The notes: generated by a model from the letters alone, not told the origin. DNA of 41,789 nt from a virus (IMGVR_UViG_3300037807_000069:1-41789); one strand, 5' to 3'; positions 15,061-22,833 are shown, numbered from the stretch's first letter. Made by a program: numbers and translations.

Positions 15061-15410
15061 CAAATTATATTTTGTGCTATCACCATCATACTTAACCAAA
15101 TCCATAATGTATTAAATCCAACCAATGTGGGTAATAGTTTTTTGGTGCTCGCCCATATTAACGACATCGAAGTGATTAATGAAACAATATATAATTGCCA
15201 AATATTGATCCCAAAAACTAATGCCGGAATAATGATGATTGCCTTTGTAACCCAACTTAATGCTTCGATAATATTATAGTCTGTCCAAAATTCCTTTGTA
15301 AACCACATCTTATAGCAATCAAAAATATTTTTCCAACCACTATGAGCATATACTATGACGGTCAATACCAACCACGAAACTATTGCGAAATATAGTTGGT
15401 CCTGACTCAT
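15060..15410 (-). CDS. Multi-pass membrane protein
   Basis: A 116-residue protein starting MSQDQLYFAIVSWLVLTVIV at the ATG at 15410, with GGAG 9 nt upstream. Four hydrophobic segments are visible (about 5-22, 48-68, 70-86 and 92-112), with AIIIIPALVFGINIW and TLWIWLSMMVIA among them. No family recognised. It lies between copies 2 and 3 of the junction repeat, and its ATG overlaps the TAA of primase. A nicotinamide-riboside-transporter-like or exclusion role cannot be judged from sequence. Confidence 0.55.
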   Translation of the reverse strand: MSQDQLYFAIVSWLVLTVIVYAHSGWKNIFDCYKMWFTKEFWTDYNIIEALSWVTKAIIIIPALVFGINIWQLYIVSLITSMSLIWASTKKLLPTLVGFNTLWIWLSMMVIAQNII

Positions 15411-16435
15411 TATATTTTTCTCCATTCACTTAGACGCATTTTGGCATTCAAACCTTTAAACACGTTATTACTTATAATACTTTGAATTTCCTCTATATCT
15501 CTTCCACCGAGTACCATATCATTTATATCTTTCTCTTCAATATAATCAGGGAATATGACAACAGCATATCCAGCAGTTATTCTATTCTCTATCAGACTTA
15601 CTATTTCTTTGTTTCTCGGTTCGTTGTCGAAGATGAATACTATGTCTTCAGTCCCCAATTTTCCAAGACTTTCGTTGCTTATACCCGATCCTGCCATCGC
15701 ACAGGCGTTATCAACGAACAAACTGTCAATTGGTCCCTCAACAACGTAGACCGTCTTGGTTCTATCAATTGTATCTAGTCCAAATATCTTAGGTGCTTCA
15801 GGATTCACCTTAACAGTTATATATCTCAAGTCAGACTTACCAAATGCTCTGCCTTGAAACGCAATCAACTCACCGTTAGCATCCACGAATGGAATGATTA
15901 ATCTTGGTTCATCCTTCTTTATGTTCGGGTATTTATCAGGTGCGAATTTCTGAGCAAACTCATAAAACTTTGGAGCATAGTACAATTTATAATGTTTAGA
16001 ATTTGGGATTAACCGTTTCTCTACCCACAACCTCGCCTTATGGTCAGGTCTTAGTTGAGATATCTTCTTGAGGTCTTTGAGAGCAGTCTTTTGATATGCA
16101 GGTTTCTTTTTGAATCGAAACTCTGTCTTAGTTTTACCTGTCGTCTCCTTAGGTTTCTTATCAGAGAATTTCTCTAGCACAAACTGTTTGTGTAGTTGCG
16201 GGTTTACGTGCTTGATTAAGTTTGGTAGAGATGCACCTTGGCCACAGTTGTGACATTTGAAGATGTGATTGCCTTCGATTTGGAATACATATCCACGTGC
16301 TTTATTTTTATTTGTTTGAGAGTCGCCACAATAAGGGCAACGGAAGTTCCAAAGAGTATCGTTCTTTCTCTTGAATTGTTCAAGTTGGGACGAGAGGAGG
16401 TTTAGATATTTGGTATCAATATAATCATAAGGCAT
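15410..16435 (-). CDS. DNA primase, T4 gp61-like
   Basis: A 341-residue primase. The N-terminal zinc-binding domain has C33-P-Y-C36 and C61-H-N-C64. A Lys-rich linker leads to a catalytic core (LIIPFVDANGELIAFQGRAF) and a Toprim domain with VYVVEGPIDSLF (Glu) and IVFIFDNEPRN (Asp). In T4 the equivalent protein makes RNA primers on the lagging strand with helicase gp41, which is also encoded here. The -10 box of its promoter ends 6 nt before the ATG, implying a leaderless message. The last codons (SEWRKI-stop) are encoded by junction repeat copy 3. Confidence 0.9.
   Translation of the reverse strand: MPYDYIDTKYLNLLSSQLEQFKRKNDTLWNFRCPYCGDSQTNKNKARGYVFQIEGNHIFKCHNCGQGASLPNLIKHVNPQLHKQFVLEKFSDKKPKETTGKTKTEFRFKKKPAYQKTALKDLKKISQLRPDHKARLWVEKRLIPNSKHYKLYYAPKFYEFAQKFAPDKYPNIKKDEPRLIIPFVDANGELIAFQGRAFGKSDLRYITVKVNPEAPKIFGLDTIDRTKTVYVVEGPIDSLFVDNACAMAGSGISNESLGKLGTEDIVFIFDNEPRNKEIVSLIENRITAGYAVVIFPDYIEEKDINDMVLGGRDIEEIQSIISNNVFKGLNAKMRLSEWRKI
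15414..15431. repeat. Junction direct repeat, copy 3 (inside primase 3' end)
   Basis: This is an 18-bp match to copies 1 and 2. Here it encodes the last residues of primase, so it is likely the ancestral copy from which the others derive. Confidence 0.8.
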
Positions 16436-16441
16436 TTATAT

Positions 16442-16470
16442 ATTATACTATATTTACCTTCAAAAGTAAA
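16442..16470 (-). promoter_or_regulatory. Early promoter of primase operon
   Basis: Minus strand TTTACT (16465-16470), 17 bp, TATAAT (16442-16447). The predicted start of transcription falls at the primase ATG. Confidence 0.75.
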
Positions 16471-16502
16471 GTTCTAGTCTATAAAATTAATTGCTTTAAA
16501 AC

Positions 16503-16531
16503 TTTACTTATACCACATTTCATAGTATAAT
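16503..16531 (+). promoter_or_regulatory. Plus-strand early-type promoter, antisense to neighbouring gene
   Basis: TTTACT (16503-16508), 17 bp, TATAAT (16526-16531) on the plus strand, the same motif and spacing as the minus-strand set. It diverges from the primase promoter and points into the 3' end of the gene at 16561-16935. An AGAGG/CCTCT hairpin lies at its transcription start. Confidence 0.55.
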
Positions 16532-16560
16532 AGAGGTGTTGCCTCTTTGATATAATTGTA

Positions 16561-16935
16561 TTATTTAGGAACTATGTTTTGAGGTGTTATATCTACGAAT
16601 CTAAGTTTATTCTTAACCTCATTTAACATTTCTTTCATATAACGGTTTTCTGATTGTATTTCAGTCAGTTTAACAATAACATCTTGTTGAGTCTTAGGGT
16701 ATTCTTCACGGAATGAAGAGTTTACAAACACTTCTTCTTTAATGTTATTCTGAGTAGTTGTTATTTCAGATGCCCACCATACTGCAGCAATCGTTTGTAA
16801 GAATATTGCACCCAGCATACTTATTGCTGCAGTCTTTAACCACTGAGGTAAATCTTGTGTTGATCCACGCATTGAAACTAATTCTTGCTGAACCAGTGCC
16901 ATTTGTAATTCTATTGATTCCACTCTCTCTTTCAT
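16561..16935 (-). CDS. Single-pass membrane protein with coiled coils
   Basis: A 124-residue protein. N-terminal helix MKERVESIELQMALVQQELV is coiled-coil-like. One membrane segment spans about residues 36-56 (TAAISMLGAIFLQTIAAVWWA), and a C-terminal coiled coil (IVKLTEIQSENRYMKEMLNEVKNKL) follows. An exact late promoter lies 28 nt upstream, so it is expressed with virion or lysis genes. A lysis accessory or envelope role is possible. The sequence does not decide. Confidence 0.55.
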   Translation of the reverse strand: MKERVESIELQMALVQQELVSMRGSTQDLPQWLKTAAISMLGAIFLQTIAAVWWASEITTTQNNIKEEVFVNSSFREEYPKTQQDVIVKLTEIQSENRYMKEMLNEVKNKLRFVDITPQNIVPK

Positions 16936-16962
16936 ATTCTTAACTTGTGTTAATGTTTCGAA

Positions 16963-16970
16963 TATTTATA
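16963..16970 (-). promoter_or_regulatory. T4-type late promoter TATAAATA
   Basis: An exact TATAAATA on the minus strand 28 nt before the ATG at 16935. Confidence 0.65.
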
Positions 16971-16978
16971 ATACAGTA

Positions 16979-17151
16979 TTATGCTAAACCGTCTTTGATC
17001 AACGTTATGTTGAATGTGGCAGACAGACTAAAGTTGCCAGTGTTCAAATTCTTTGCTTGAATTTCGATGTCAGATTGATATGAGAAGTTCCTCTTACTAA
17101 ACCTCTAGCAATATTCAGACCTTGGTCTTCAGTTGGGAAATACGATGCCAT
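16979..17151 (-). pseudogene. Remnant of a virion structural protein gene
   Basis: A frame begins MASYFPTEDQGLNIARGLVR, an N-terminus I associate with larger virion proteins of marine T4-like phages, but stops after 35 codons (TGA at 17044-17046). Another frame over the 3' half reads SYQSDIEIQAKNLNTGNFSL and continues to a stop at 16979 (ITLIKDGLA). The two pieces look like the head and tail of one longer gene with the middle deleted and the frame shifted. It directly follows the gene ending at 17153. Confidence 0.5.
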
Positions 17152-17152
17152 A

Positions 17153-17704
17153 TTACAATCCTAGTGCTTTGAAGAAGTCTTTACGTTCTTTAATCTTCTT
17201 ACGTTTAACTTGAGCAGTCATAAATCGTTTAAGGAATGCTTTCATTTCCTTCTTACGTCCATCTAGTTTCCAAGTTGCCTTATCGTCACCAGTACCAACA
17301 ACACCAGTACCAGTTGCGTTTGCTGGAGCATCTTCCATTAACTCATTAAGTTTCTTAGTTGTGCTTTCGTCTAACATTGTCATTTCCTTATACAACCCTT
17401 CTGCTAATTCAGACTGGGTATATTCCTTTTCATTAACACCTTCTTTCATTAAGAATAATGCTGCAGCAAAAGAACCCAAACGTGTCTTACCGCCTGGAAG
17501 TTTCTCTAATAAACGTTTAAGGTTGAATACTAATCTATCGTAGTATGCATATGCCTTCTGTTCTTCAGATGATACTGCTGATTTAAGTTTAACACCCTTC
17601 TCGTCAATAAGACCTAGTTTAAATGCTTCGGTCTTATTCCACGGTGTCGACAGTCTTTTTACAAACTGATACACTAAAAATAAATCTAAAGTCTTTCCTG
17701 CCAT
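17153..17704 (-). CDS. Conserved T4-like marine phage protein (virion-associated region)
   Basis: A 183-residue, mostly helical, basic protein beginning MAGKTLDLFLVYQFVKRLST, with KAYAYYDRLVFNLKRLLEKL and PGGKTRLGSFAAALFL. I recall this opening and the PGGK-AAALFL segment from conserved proteins near head genes of marine T4-like phages, but I know no assigned function. The end is Lys/Arg-rich (RFMTAQVKRKKIKERKDFF). It is adjacent to the gene from 18091 with no gap. Confidence 0.6.
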   Translation of the reverse strand: MAGKTLDLFLVYQFVKRLSTPWNKTEAFKLGLIDEKGVKLKSAVSSEEQKAYAYYDRLVFNLKRLLEKLPGGKTRLGSFAAALFLMKEGVNEKEYTQSELAEGLYKEMTMLDESTTKKLNELMEDAPANATGTGVVGTGDDKATWKLDGRKKEMKAFLKRFMTAQVKRKKIKERKDFFKALGL

Positions 17705-18091
17705 TTAAATAGTCCTTAATATTTTAACAATACCATCATCCAATGGAATATTGTTATCTATAATCCTCTGTCCTTTAACTCGACCAATATCTGTTGGCCA
17801 GTAATTCAAAAACATTAAGAAAGGTTTGAGGTATTCTAAATGGTCATCAAGTTTAAGGAACAGAATTCTCGTCAGTCCTCTTGTTTCAAACATATTATAT
17901 AATACCAACATATGATTTAAAATTAGTCTTTCTTTTAAATCACCAGTTTCTTTATACTTTTTGAATAGTCTTTTTATATATCTTATTCTTTTCAAGTCAT
18001 CGTGAAATTCAAGTAAATCCGTACAATTGGGATTTGCGTAACTTTTCATAGCGAACAACTGAAAATTATCATCAGTTAAATCTTCAAACAT
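17705..18091 (-). CDS. Conserved T4-like marine phage protein
   Basis: A 128-residue protein beginning MFEDLTDDNFQLFAMKSYAN with DLKRIRYIKRLFKKY and LKERLILNHMLVLYNMF. I recall this as a widespread small protein in marine T4-like phages, always helical and next to the preceding family. The C-terminal half includes FLMFLNYWPTDIG. No biochemical role is known to me. Confidence 0.6.
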   Translation of the reverse strand: MFEDLTDDNFQLFAMKSYANPNCTDLLEFHDDLKRIRYIKRLFKKYKETGDLKERLILNHMLVLYNMFETRGLTRILFLKLDDHLEYLKPFLMFLNYWPTDIGRVKGQRIIDNNIPLDDGIVKILRTI

Positions 18092-18110
18092 AATTTATTT
18101 TATAATATAG

Positions 18111-18635
18111 TTAGAATGTACTTAGGGCAACTCTCTTAATCGTATTACTATCAGTTGTAACATATAAGTATGTATTACTGTATGCTATGGTGCCGACGGT
18201 AGCGCCTTCTGTCACAGCATTAGAGGTTGCTGGGTCTGGTATTTGATTAGAAACAATCAAATTTGGAATAGTAACCAATCCAGTAAATGTTGGGTCAGCA
18301 ATAGTCGACTTTAACGCAAGGGCAGTATTATTGTTTGCCACTTGGACGCGATCGTTGATTAATAGAGTTGTATTAGCAACCTGCATCCTATCGTTAATAT
18401 CAGCATTAACACCACCAGTACCAGTAATAACCACATTAGCACTAAACGTCGCTGTGTTACCACTAAACGTAGTGTCTGCTAAAAATGTTGTAGATACTGC
18501 AACGTTGCCAAACAAATTACCAACTGTCACCTTTTTACTTTCAGGTGTACCTGCTGGGTCATTGACGACCATTAACAGATCGTCAGCACTCAGAGTATTA
18601 ATTGCTACTAACGCAGAAACTTTTTTATCTGCCAT
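18111..18635 (-). CDS. Virion structural protein, fibre- or neck-like
   Basis: A 174-residue, Thr/Val/Asn/Ala-rich protein without Cys. It opens MADKKVSALVAINTLSADDL, a start typical of phage structural proteins. It contains near-repeats NDRMQVANTTLL and NDRVQVANNNTAL, and a DPTFTGLVTIPNL segment of the kind found in tail-fibre shafts. It probably forms an extended beta-rich trimeric element. It lies in the late operon headed by the promoter at 19173. Confidence 0.65.
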   Translation of the reverse strand: MADKKVSALVAINTLSADDLLMVVNDPAGTPESKKVTVGNLFGNVAVSTTFLADTTFSGNTATFSANVVITGTGGVNADINDRMQVANTTLLINDRVQVANNNTALALKSTIADPTFTGLVTIPNLIVSNQIPDPATSNAVTEGATVGTIAYSNTYLYVTTDSNTIKRVALSTF

Positions 18636-18649
18636 AATCTAACTCCTAA

Positions 18650-19147
18650 TTATTCAGGTAGTTTACTATCGTCGTCAGCATCGCCAGTGATTGAAGAACT
18701 AGCAACTAATGTTTCATAGAATACACGTCCTGCTCTACCACCAGTACCAGCAGTTCTCTTAACCCAACCAGCATGAGTAACAGCAGATGCTTCTGAAGTA
18801 TTAGCAAATGCCATTTCGTCAGTAGATACACCGTAAACAGCATTAGCAGTTCCATTAGAATCAACAACAATTGATAATGGTTTCTCAGAAACGATATAAG
18901 AACCGTTTGAAGAAGCACCAACCAAAGTACCACCGTTATCAGCAGAACTTACTACTGCAACAGTTGCGTTTGCAATTGAATCGAACACATAATTGTTCTG
19001 GCCAACGTATAGAAAATCACCCGCACTAAAGTCGGTTGATAATTTTGTGTTTACACCTACAACGGTGCTGTTTGCAGCAGTTACCGTCACCGTAGCAGTG
19101 GCAGTATTAGTCTGCGGTTTTAAATCGTATTTGCCAAATAGTGACAT
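18650..19147 (-). CDS. Virion structural protein
   Basis: A 165-residue beta-rich protein: MSLFGKYDLKPQTNTATATV, then VGVNTKLSTDFSAGDFLYVG and GWVKRTAGTGGRAGRVFYETLVA. The N-terminal MSLFGKYDL and the GWV-R--GTGGRAGR-YETLVA ending are familiar from a virion protein of marine T4-like phages, probably a head-surface or neck component. An exact late promoter lies 26 nt upstream of the ATG and AAGGAGAAAG is its ribosome site. Confidence 0.65.
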   Translation of the reverse strand: MSLFGKYDLKPQTNTATATVTVTAANSTVVGVNTKLSTDFSAGDFLYVGQNNYVFDSIANATVAVVSSADNGGTLVGASSNGSYIVSEKPLSIVVDSNGTANAVYGVSTDEMAFANTSEASAVTHAGWVKRTAGTGGRAGRVFYETLVASSSITGDADDDSKLPE

Positions 19148-19172
19148 AACTTTCTCCTTTATTTTATTAACT

Positions 19173-19180
19173 TATTTATA
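19173..19180 (-). promoter_or_regulatory. T4-type late promoter TATAAATA
   Basis: An exact TATAAATA on the minus strand between the stop at 19181 and the virion protein gene starting at 19147. Confidence 0.7.
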
Positions 19181-19747
19181 TTACTTGTCTGCTAACTTCT
19201 CGGCGACTTTTTGCATTACTGCATTAGCACGACTTCCGTACTTAGCATAATCTTCTTTTTTTAGACCTTTAAAGAATGTACTAACGATTTTCTTTCTTTC
19301 GTTAGCATCCATTGGCTCGTCATCGGCATCGCCATCACATGACTCTTCCAACTTAGGTTCAGTATCAACTACCTCAGCACCAGAATCTTTAACAGATGGA
19401 GTTTCTTTATCATCCTTCTTTGCTTTCTTTTTCTTTTTAGGTGCTTCATCTTCAGCATCGTCGTCTGCTCCAGAAGGAGTTTCATCTGCCTTATCTACAT
19501 CCTCTTTCGCCATTGCTTTAGAGATTGCCTTACGTTTCTTATGTAAGAACTCGTCAGAATCGTCTTCGTCGCCATCGTTATCGATGTCTTTATCTTTACG
19601 GTCTTTAAATTTCTTTTTAACTGCTTTAGGTTGTACTTTATCTAAACCTTCGCCATCATCAGACTTATCGTTAGTGTTATCTTCAACAACATCCATAATT
19701 GCTTCTGCTAATGGATCGTTGCTTAGTAGTTCTTTAAATGATTTCAT
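19181..19747 (-). CDS. Charged head-internal-type protein with EF-hand-like loop
   Basis: A 188-residue protein made almost entirely of Lys, Asp and Glu. It opens MKSFKELLSNDPLAEAIMDV, like the capsid-targeting peptides of its neighbours. Residues near 54-67 read DIDNDGDEDDSDEF, matching the DxDxDG pattern of an EF-hand or dockerin calcium loop, followed by LHKKRKAISKAM. This acidic loop plus basic helix occurs in head-region proteins of marine T4-like phages, by memory. The C-terminal part (TFFKGLKKEDYAKYGSRANA) is a short helical domain. A scaffold or core protein is plausible. Confidence 0.55.
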   Translation of the reverse strand: MKSFKELLSNDPLAEAIMDVVEDNTNDKSDDGEGLDKVQPKAVKKKFKDRKDKDIDNDGDEDDSDEFLHKKRKAISKAMAKEDVDKADETPSGADDDAEDEAPKKKKKAKKDDKETPSVKDSGAEVVDTEPKLEESCDGDADDEPMDANERKKIVSTFFKGLKKEDYAKYGSRANAVMQKVAEKLADK

Positions 19748-19755
19748 ATTATTTC

Positions 19756-20403
19756 CTATATTTTTAGTTTGGGATCGTTTGTTTTAAAATCCTTCTTACG
19801 CATTATCGTCTTAGATATCAAATCAAACTCTTTACCGTCCCATTGTAAAACAAAAGGAACATTAATATCTGTTTGTAGGTCGTTCAATACTGCTTCGGCA
19901 TCATCTCCCATCTTAGCAATCTTCTTACCATACTTCTTATATGTTTGCTTGAATAAACGTGTCAATTCAGCAACATTAATTTCTTTACCATTTCTTGGGT
20001 CATTAACCCTATCTAAGAAATGTTTGGTAAACTCAACATCAATACCAACCTTAGCAAATATTTTATCAGCAAACTTTTCAACTGATGCCAAATCCACCGT
20101 AGTTATCTCTTCATTGATATCTTCGTACCTAGTCTTTCTATCTAATATCTTAGTAAACTCGCGAGGGTTAATACCAAGCATTTCTGCAGCCTTTGACCTA
20201 GCAAGTCCTTTAGGGTTCATTGTAATCACACCCTCTATATCTGGTCTTGGGTTTCTTTTCAAATCCCTTACCATATCGTGATATAAGTCTAATGCTTGTT
20301 TATACTTCTTACCGTGCACAGCACGGTTTAATGCATGCTTCCACTTCTTTGGTAGTAAATCCTTTATCGCACCTTCATTGAGATGTTCCTTAAACGATTT
20401 CAC
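19756..20403 (-). CDS. Conserved late protein with capsid-targeting-like N-terminus
   Basis: A 215-residue protein. The N-terminus MKSFKEHLNE-G fits a capsid-targeting peptide with a gp21-type cleavage site (L-x-E-G). The C-terminal domain (about 125-210) has FTKHFLDRVNDPRNGKEI, LFKQTYKKYGKKIAKM and VPFVLQWDGKEFDLISKTIM, followed by RKKDFKT. I recall this from many marine T4-like phages as an uncharacterised protein. H and R residues in HFLDRVND could be catalytic, but this is not shown. It is probably packaged in the head. Confidence 0.6.
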   Translation of the reverse strand: MKSFKEHLNEGAIKDLLPKKWKHALNRAVHGKKYKQALDLYHDMVRDLKRNPRPDIEGVITMNPKGLARSKAAEMLGINPREFTKILDRKTRYEDINEEITTVDLASVEKFADKIFAKVGIDVEFTKHFLDRVNDPRNGKEINVAELTRLFKQTYKKYGKKIAKMGDDAEAVLNDLQTDINVPFVLQWDGKEFDLISKTIMRKKDFKTNDPKLKI

Positions 20404-21002
20404 TAATCTTCGTAACCAATAGCATACTTACCAATCAACTCAGGTCTATCACCTTTCTCTACATATTTCTTAGAGTAGATTAGGATATCCTTAGCACGAG
20501 TTGAAATTCTAATATGACCAACTGGTGAAGTAGAAGCACTTGCTTTAAGTCCTGCCAATTTCAATAGTTTAGTGAAGTCAAATAATTCTCTACCTGACTT
20601 TACTGCCTTATCAATCACTTCAACTGTTTTTGCTAGTTCTGGTGATTTCTTAGATGCCCTAGACGATCCCTTATCAGCATTCGCTCTATGAGCAATACCT
20701 TTAATGTTCTTTAATTCTGCACTACTAATTTCAGTGATGCATAACTTACTAGCAAAATCAATTACTTCTTGTACTGTATCAAATGCAACGTGAGTAAAGT
20801 CTGCAGTCTTTCTAACCATTCCAGCAGGTTGGTAACGTTCATTAGGATGAATATCCTTATGTTTGAAACCGAATACAAAACCTTCGTCTTGCTGACTACC
20901 TGATGCAATGATATCATCTTCGTGCGTTAAGAACATCATAGTACCTGAAGAATAAACTTCGTAGGTACCATCAGTTCCTAAATTAACCCTTTCCATTGAC
21001 AT
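20403..21002 (-). CDS. Conserved hypothetical late protein
   Basis: A 199-residue protein beginning MSMERVNLGTDGTYEVYSSG at the ATG at 21002, 5 nt after the stop of the polyprotein-like gene. A longer frame to 21089 would overlap that gene and has no better ribosome site. The N-terminal half is beta-rich (TMMFLTHEDDIIASGSQQDE, FVFGFKHKDI). The second half is helical and Lys-rich. It shares the late operon. Function unknown. Confidence 0.55.
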   Translation of the reverse strand: MSMERVNLGTDGTYEVYSSGTMMFLTHEDDIIASGSQQDEGFVFGFKHKDIHPNERYQPAGMVRKTADFTHVAFDTVQEVIDFASKLCITEISSAELKNIKGIAHRANADKGSSRASKKSPELAKTVEVIDKAVKSGRELFDFTKLLKLAGLKASASTSPVGHIRISTRAKDILIYSKKYVEKGDRPELIGKYAIGYED

Positions 21003-21006
21003 ATTA

Positions 21007-22668
21007 CTATTTAGTGAACCAAATCTGTACTGAATCGTCTTTGTAAGATGAAGAATCTGCTTGCCATTTAGCATAGAAGTTCTTAGCACCTAATGCTTTG
21101 ATTTCTTTCTTAACAGCAGGTAGAGTAGGTTTACCCTTAGCATCAGCATAGGCAACCTTCGCTTTCTTTTTAAAGTCTGTGATATTCATCATAGAACCAC
21201 GTGTACCCTTACGAGCATCAGCAAATGAAAGACCATCAATACATACAGCAATGTTATTTCTGCCATCATTCTGAATAGTACAATCACTGCCTTTTGCTTC
21301 TTCAAGGTCAACTGATTCATACGTAGCAGTTAATCCAGCAATCTTCATAAGTTTAGCAGATTCTTTCTTACCAACGTTTCTTGCAAGTTGAGTTAAACGA
21401 TTCTTAATAGCAGTTGCTTGTTTCTTTTCAGACCCTTGACCAAAGTCTGCTAAACCATTTAATGCATTAGCAATCTTTTTATATTCAGGTTTCTTAGCAA
21501 GAGATGTTAATGCCTTTTTAATACCACCCAATACTGCTTCATCTAAGTCAACAGACTCACCTAAAGCATTCATTACATAATCGGCAACATTGTCAAGTTC
21601 TTCTTTACCTAAACCTTCACGTGATAATACTTTCAATACATCTTTATGTGATTTAGCATTTTTCTTCTTAGCAAGTGTTACATACTTATCGTATCCACCT
21701 TTCTTACCAAAACCAATACCTTTTGCATTTTTCATTGAAACTGCTTCTTCAACTGATTCCATACGACCTTTAACTTTGAATACTTTATATTCACCACCTA
21801 CACGGTCAATTGAGTTACCACGTTTAGCATACTTATCTGCTTCTGCTTTAGTCTTGAAGTTTTTAAACTTATCATCTACTGCATTCTTATTACCATTATA
21901 GTATTGAACGTTGAAGTAGTCTTCTCTCAACTCTTCTTCAAACAATGAGTCTAAGTCAGTTTCAACTGATTCGTTAATTTTAGTCCAAGTGTCAAATTGA
22001 GTTATAGGCATTAAAGATTGTTTCTTGCCTTTTTTCTTAACTGTAACTTTCTTGCCGCTGACAGCTATTACCTTTAATGTTAATTTGTTCTTTTCAAATT
22101 CATCGCCAACTTTCACATCAGTATTGCCGTATCCTGCGGGTTTTGATTCTTCAAATGATTCTTTTAGTTGTGGGATTAACTCATCAAGATAATCGAGAGT
22201 CAATTGACCACGTTGTCCTTTAATATTAACAACCCATAAACCAGAATCATCTTCTAATGAGAAGTCGCCAATTGCTTTACCTTTCTTCTTAATAGTATGT
22301 ACACCACGATTACCCCTTACAAGTTCTATATCACCAGACTTAACAGACTTAGCACCTTTCTGCCACGCATTTGCTATTGGAGTTTTACCTTCATCAAGTT
22401 CCTCTTCATTTAAATCGTCACCCCATTGTTCAACCCCTTCATTAGCAAGTTTCAATGCTTTAGCAACGATAGGGAAGTCAGCAAGACCTTTCTTAATCTT
22501 TTCAATCTTTGCCCATGCTGCATCAAAATTACCTGAAGAACGTTTAGCAACCTTCATTGCTTTCTTAACTAACGAATCCTGAAACTTTGCTGCTTCAGCA
22601 ATTTCCTTATCGATAGCAGTATCTTCATTAATATTATGTAAGTTTTTAATTGTGTTAATTAAGTTCAT
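21007..22668 (-). CDS. Putative head-internal polyprotein with multiple gp21-type cleavage sites
   Basis: A 553-residue protein built from six or seven small, mostly basic segments. Each is separated by an acidic linker containing a prohead-protease-like site: IAE-A at 23-26, LDE-G at 91-94, LRE-D at 247-250 within DLDSLFEEELRED, VEE-A at 306-309, LDE-A at 375-378 and LEE-A at 455-458. The last linkers are near copies (ESVDLDEA, ESVDLEEA). The segments have no catalytic motif I recognise: 185-231 looks SH3-like (VGDEF-KVTVKKKGKKQSL), 311-369 and 379-449 are helical and basic, and 459-553 ends in QIWFTK. The T4 gp21 rule is (L/I)-x-E before A/G. Processing is inferred. An exact late promoter lies 36 nt upstream. 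Confidence 0.55.
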   Translation of the reverse strand: MNLINTIKNLHNINEDTAIDKEIAEAAKFQDSLVKKAMKVAKRSSGNFDAAWAKIEKIKKGLADFPIVAKALKLANEGVEQWGDDLNEEELDEGKTPIANAWQKGAKSVKSGDIELVRGNRGVHTIKKKGKAIGDFSLEDDSGLWVVNIKGQRGQLTLDYLDELIPQLKESFEESKPAGYGNTDVKVGDEFEKNKLTLKVIAVSGKKVTVKKKGKKQSLMPITQFDTWTKINESVETDLDSLFEEELREDYFNVQYYNGNKNAVDDKFKNFKTKAEADKYAKRGNSIDRVGGEYKVFKVKGRMESVEEAVSMKNAKGIGFGKKGGYDKYVTLAKKKNAKSHKDVLKVLSREGLGKEELDNVADYVMNALGESVDLDEAVLGGIKKALTSLAKKPEYKKIANALNGLADFGQGSEKKQATAIKNRLTQLARNVGKKESAKLMKIAGLTATYESVDLEEAKGSDCTIQNDGRNNIAVCIDGLSFADARKGTRGSMMNITDFKKKAKVAYADAKGKPTLPAVKKEIKALGAKNFYAKWQADSSSYKDDSVQIWFTK

Positions 22669-22703
22669 TCTGGAATCCTGATATTTAATTTGTTATTATG
22701 CTA

Positions 22704-22711
22704 TATTTATA
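22704..22711 (-). promoter_or_regulatory. T4-type late promoter TATAAATA
   Basis: An exact TATAAATA on the minus strand, 36 nt before the ATG at 22668. The rest of the 22669-22833 gap holds no gene I can support. Confidence 0.7.
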
Positions 22712-22833
22712 ATTTATTCTTTATATACTTTATTGCGTGGGGTATCATCAACCATATGACATTAACCCTCACCTTCATCATCAACCACCAACTATCGTCT
22801 TTACTTAATGGTTGCATCCAAGGGAATATGAAA

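Noticed and set aside
14512-15425. Shared MEKN N-terminus of three adjacent proteins read as a common signal peptide
   Set aside because: The similarity comes from the repeated junction DNA, which contains the ribosome site. The true starts are probably a few codons later.
19769-20281. Long plus-strand open frame opposite the head-protein gene
   Set aside because: It is a shadow of the minus-strand gene 19756-20403. The minus-strand protein has family-like motifs and the plus frame has none.
22707-22817. A 36-codon minus-strand frame (MQPLSKDDSWWLMM...) in the gap before the polyprotein gene
   Set aside because: No proper Shine-Dalgarno element was found, its 3' end contains the late promoter, and composition is not protein-like. 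I could not support it.
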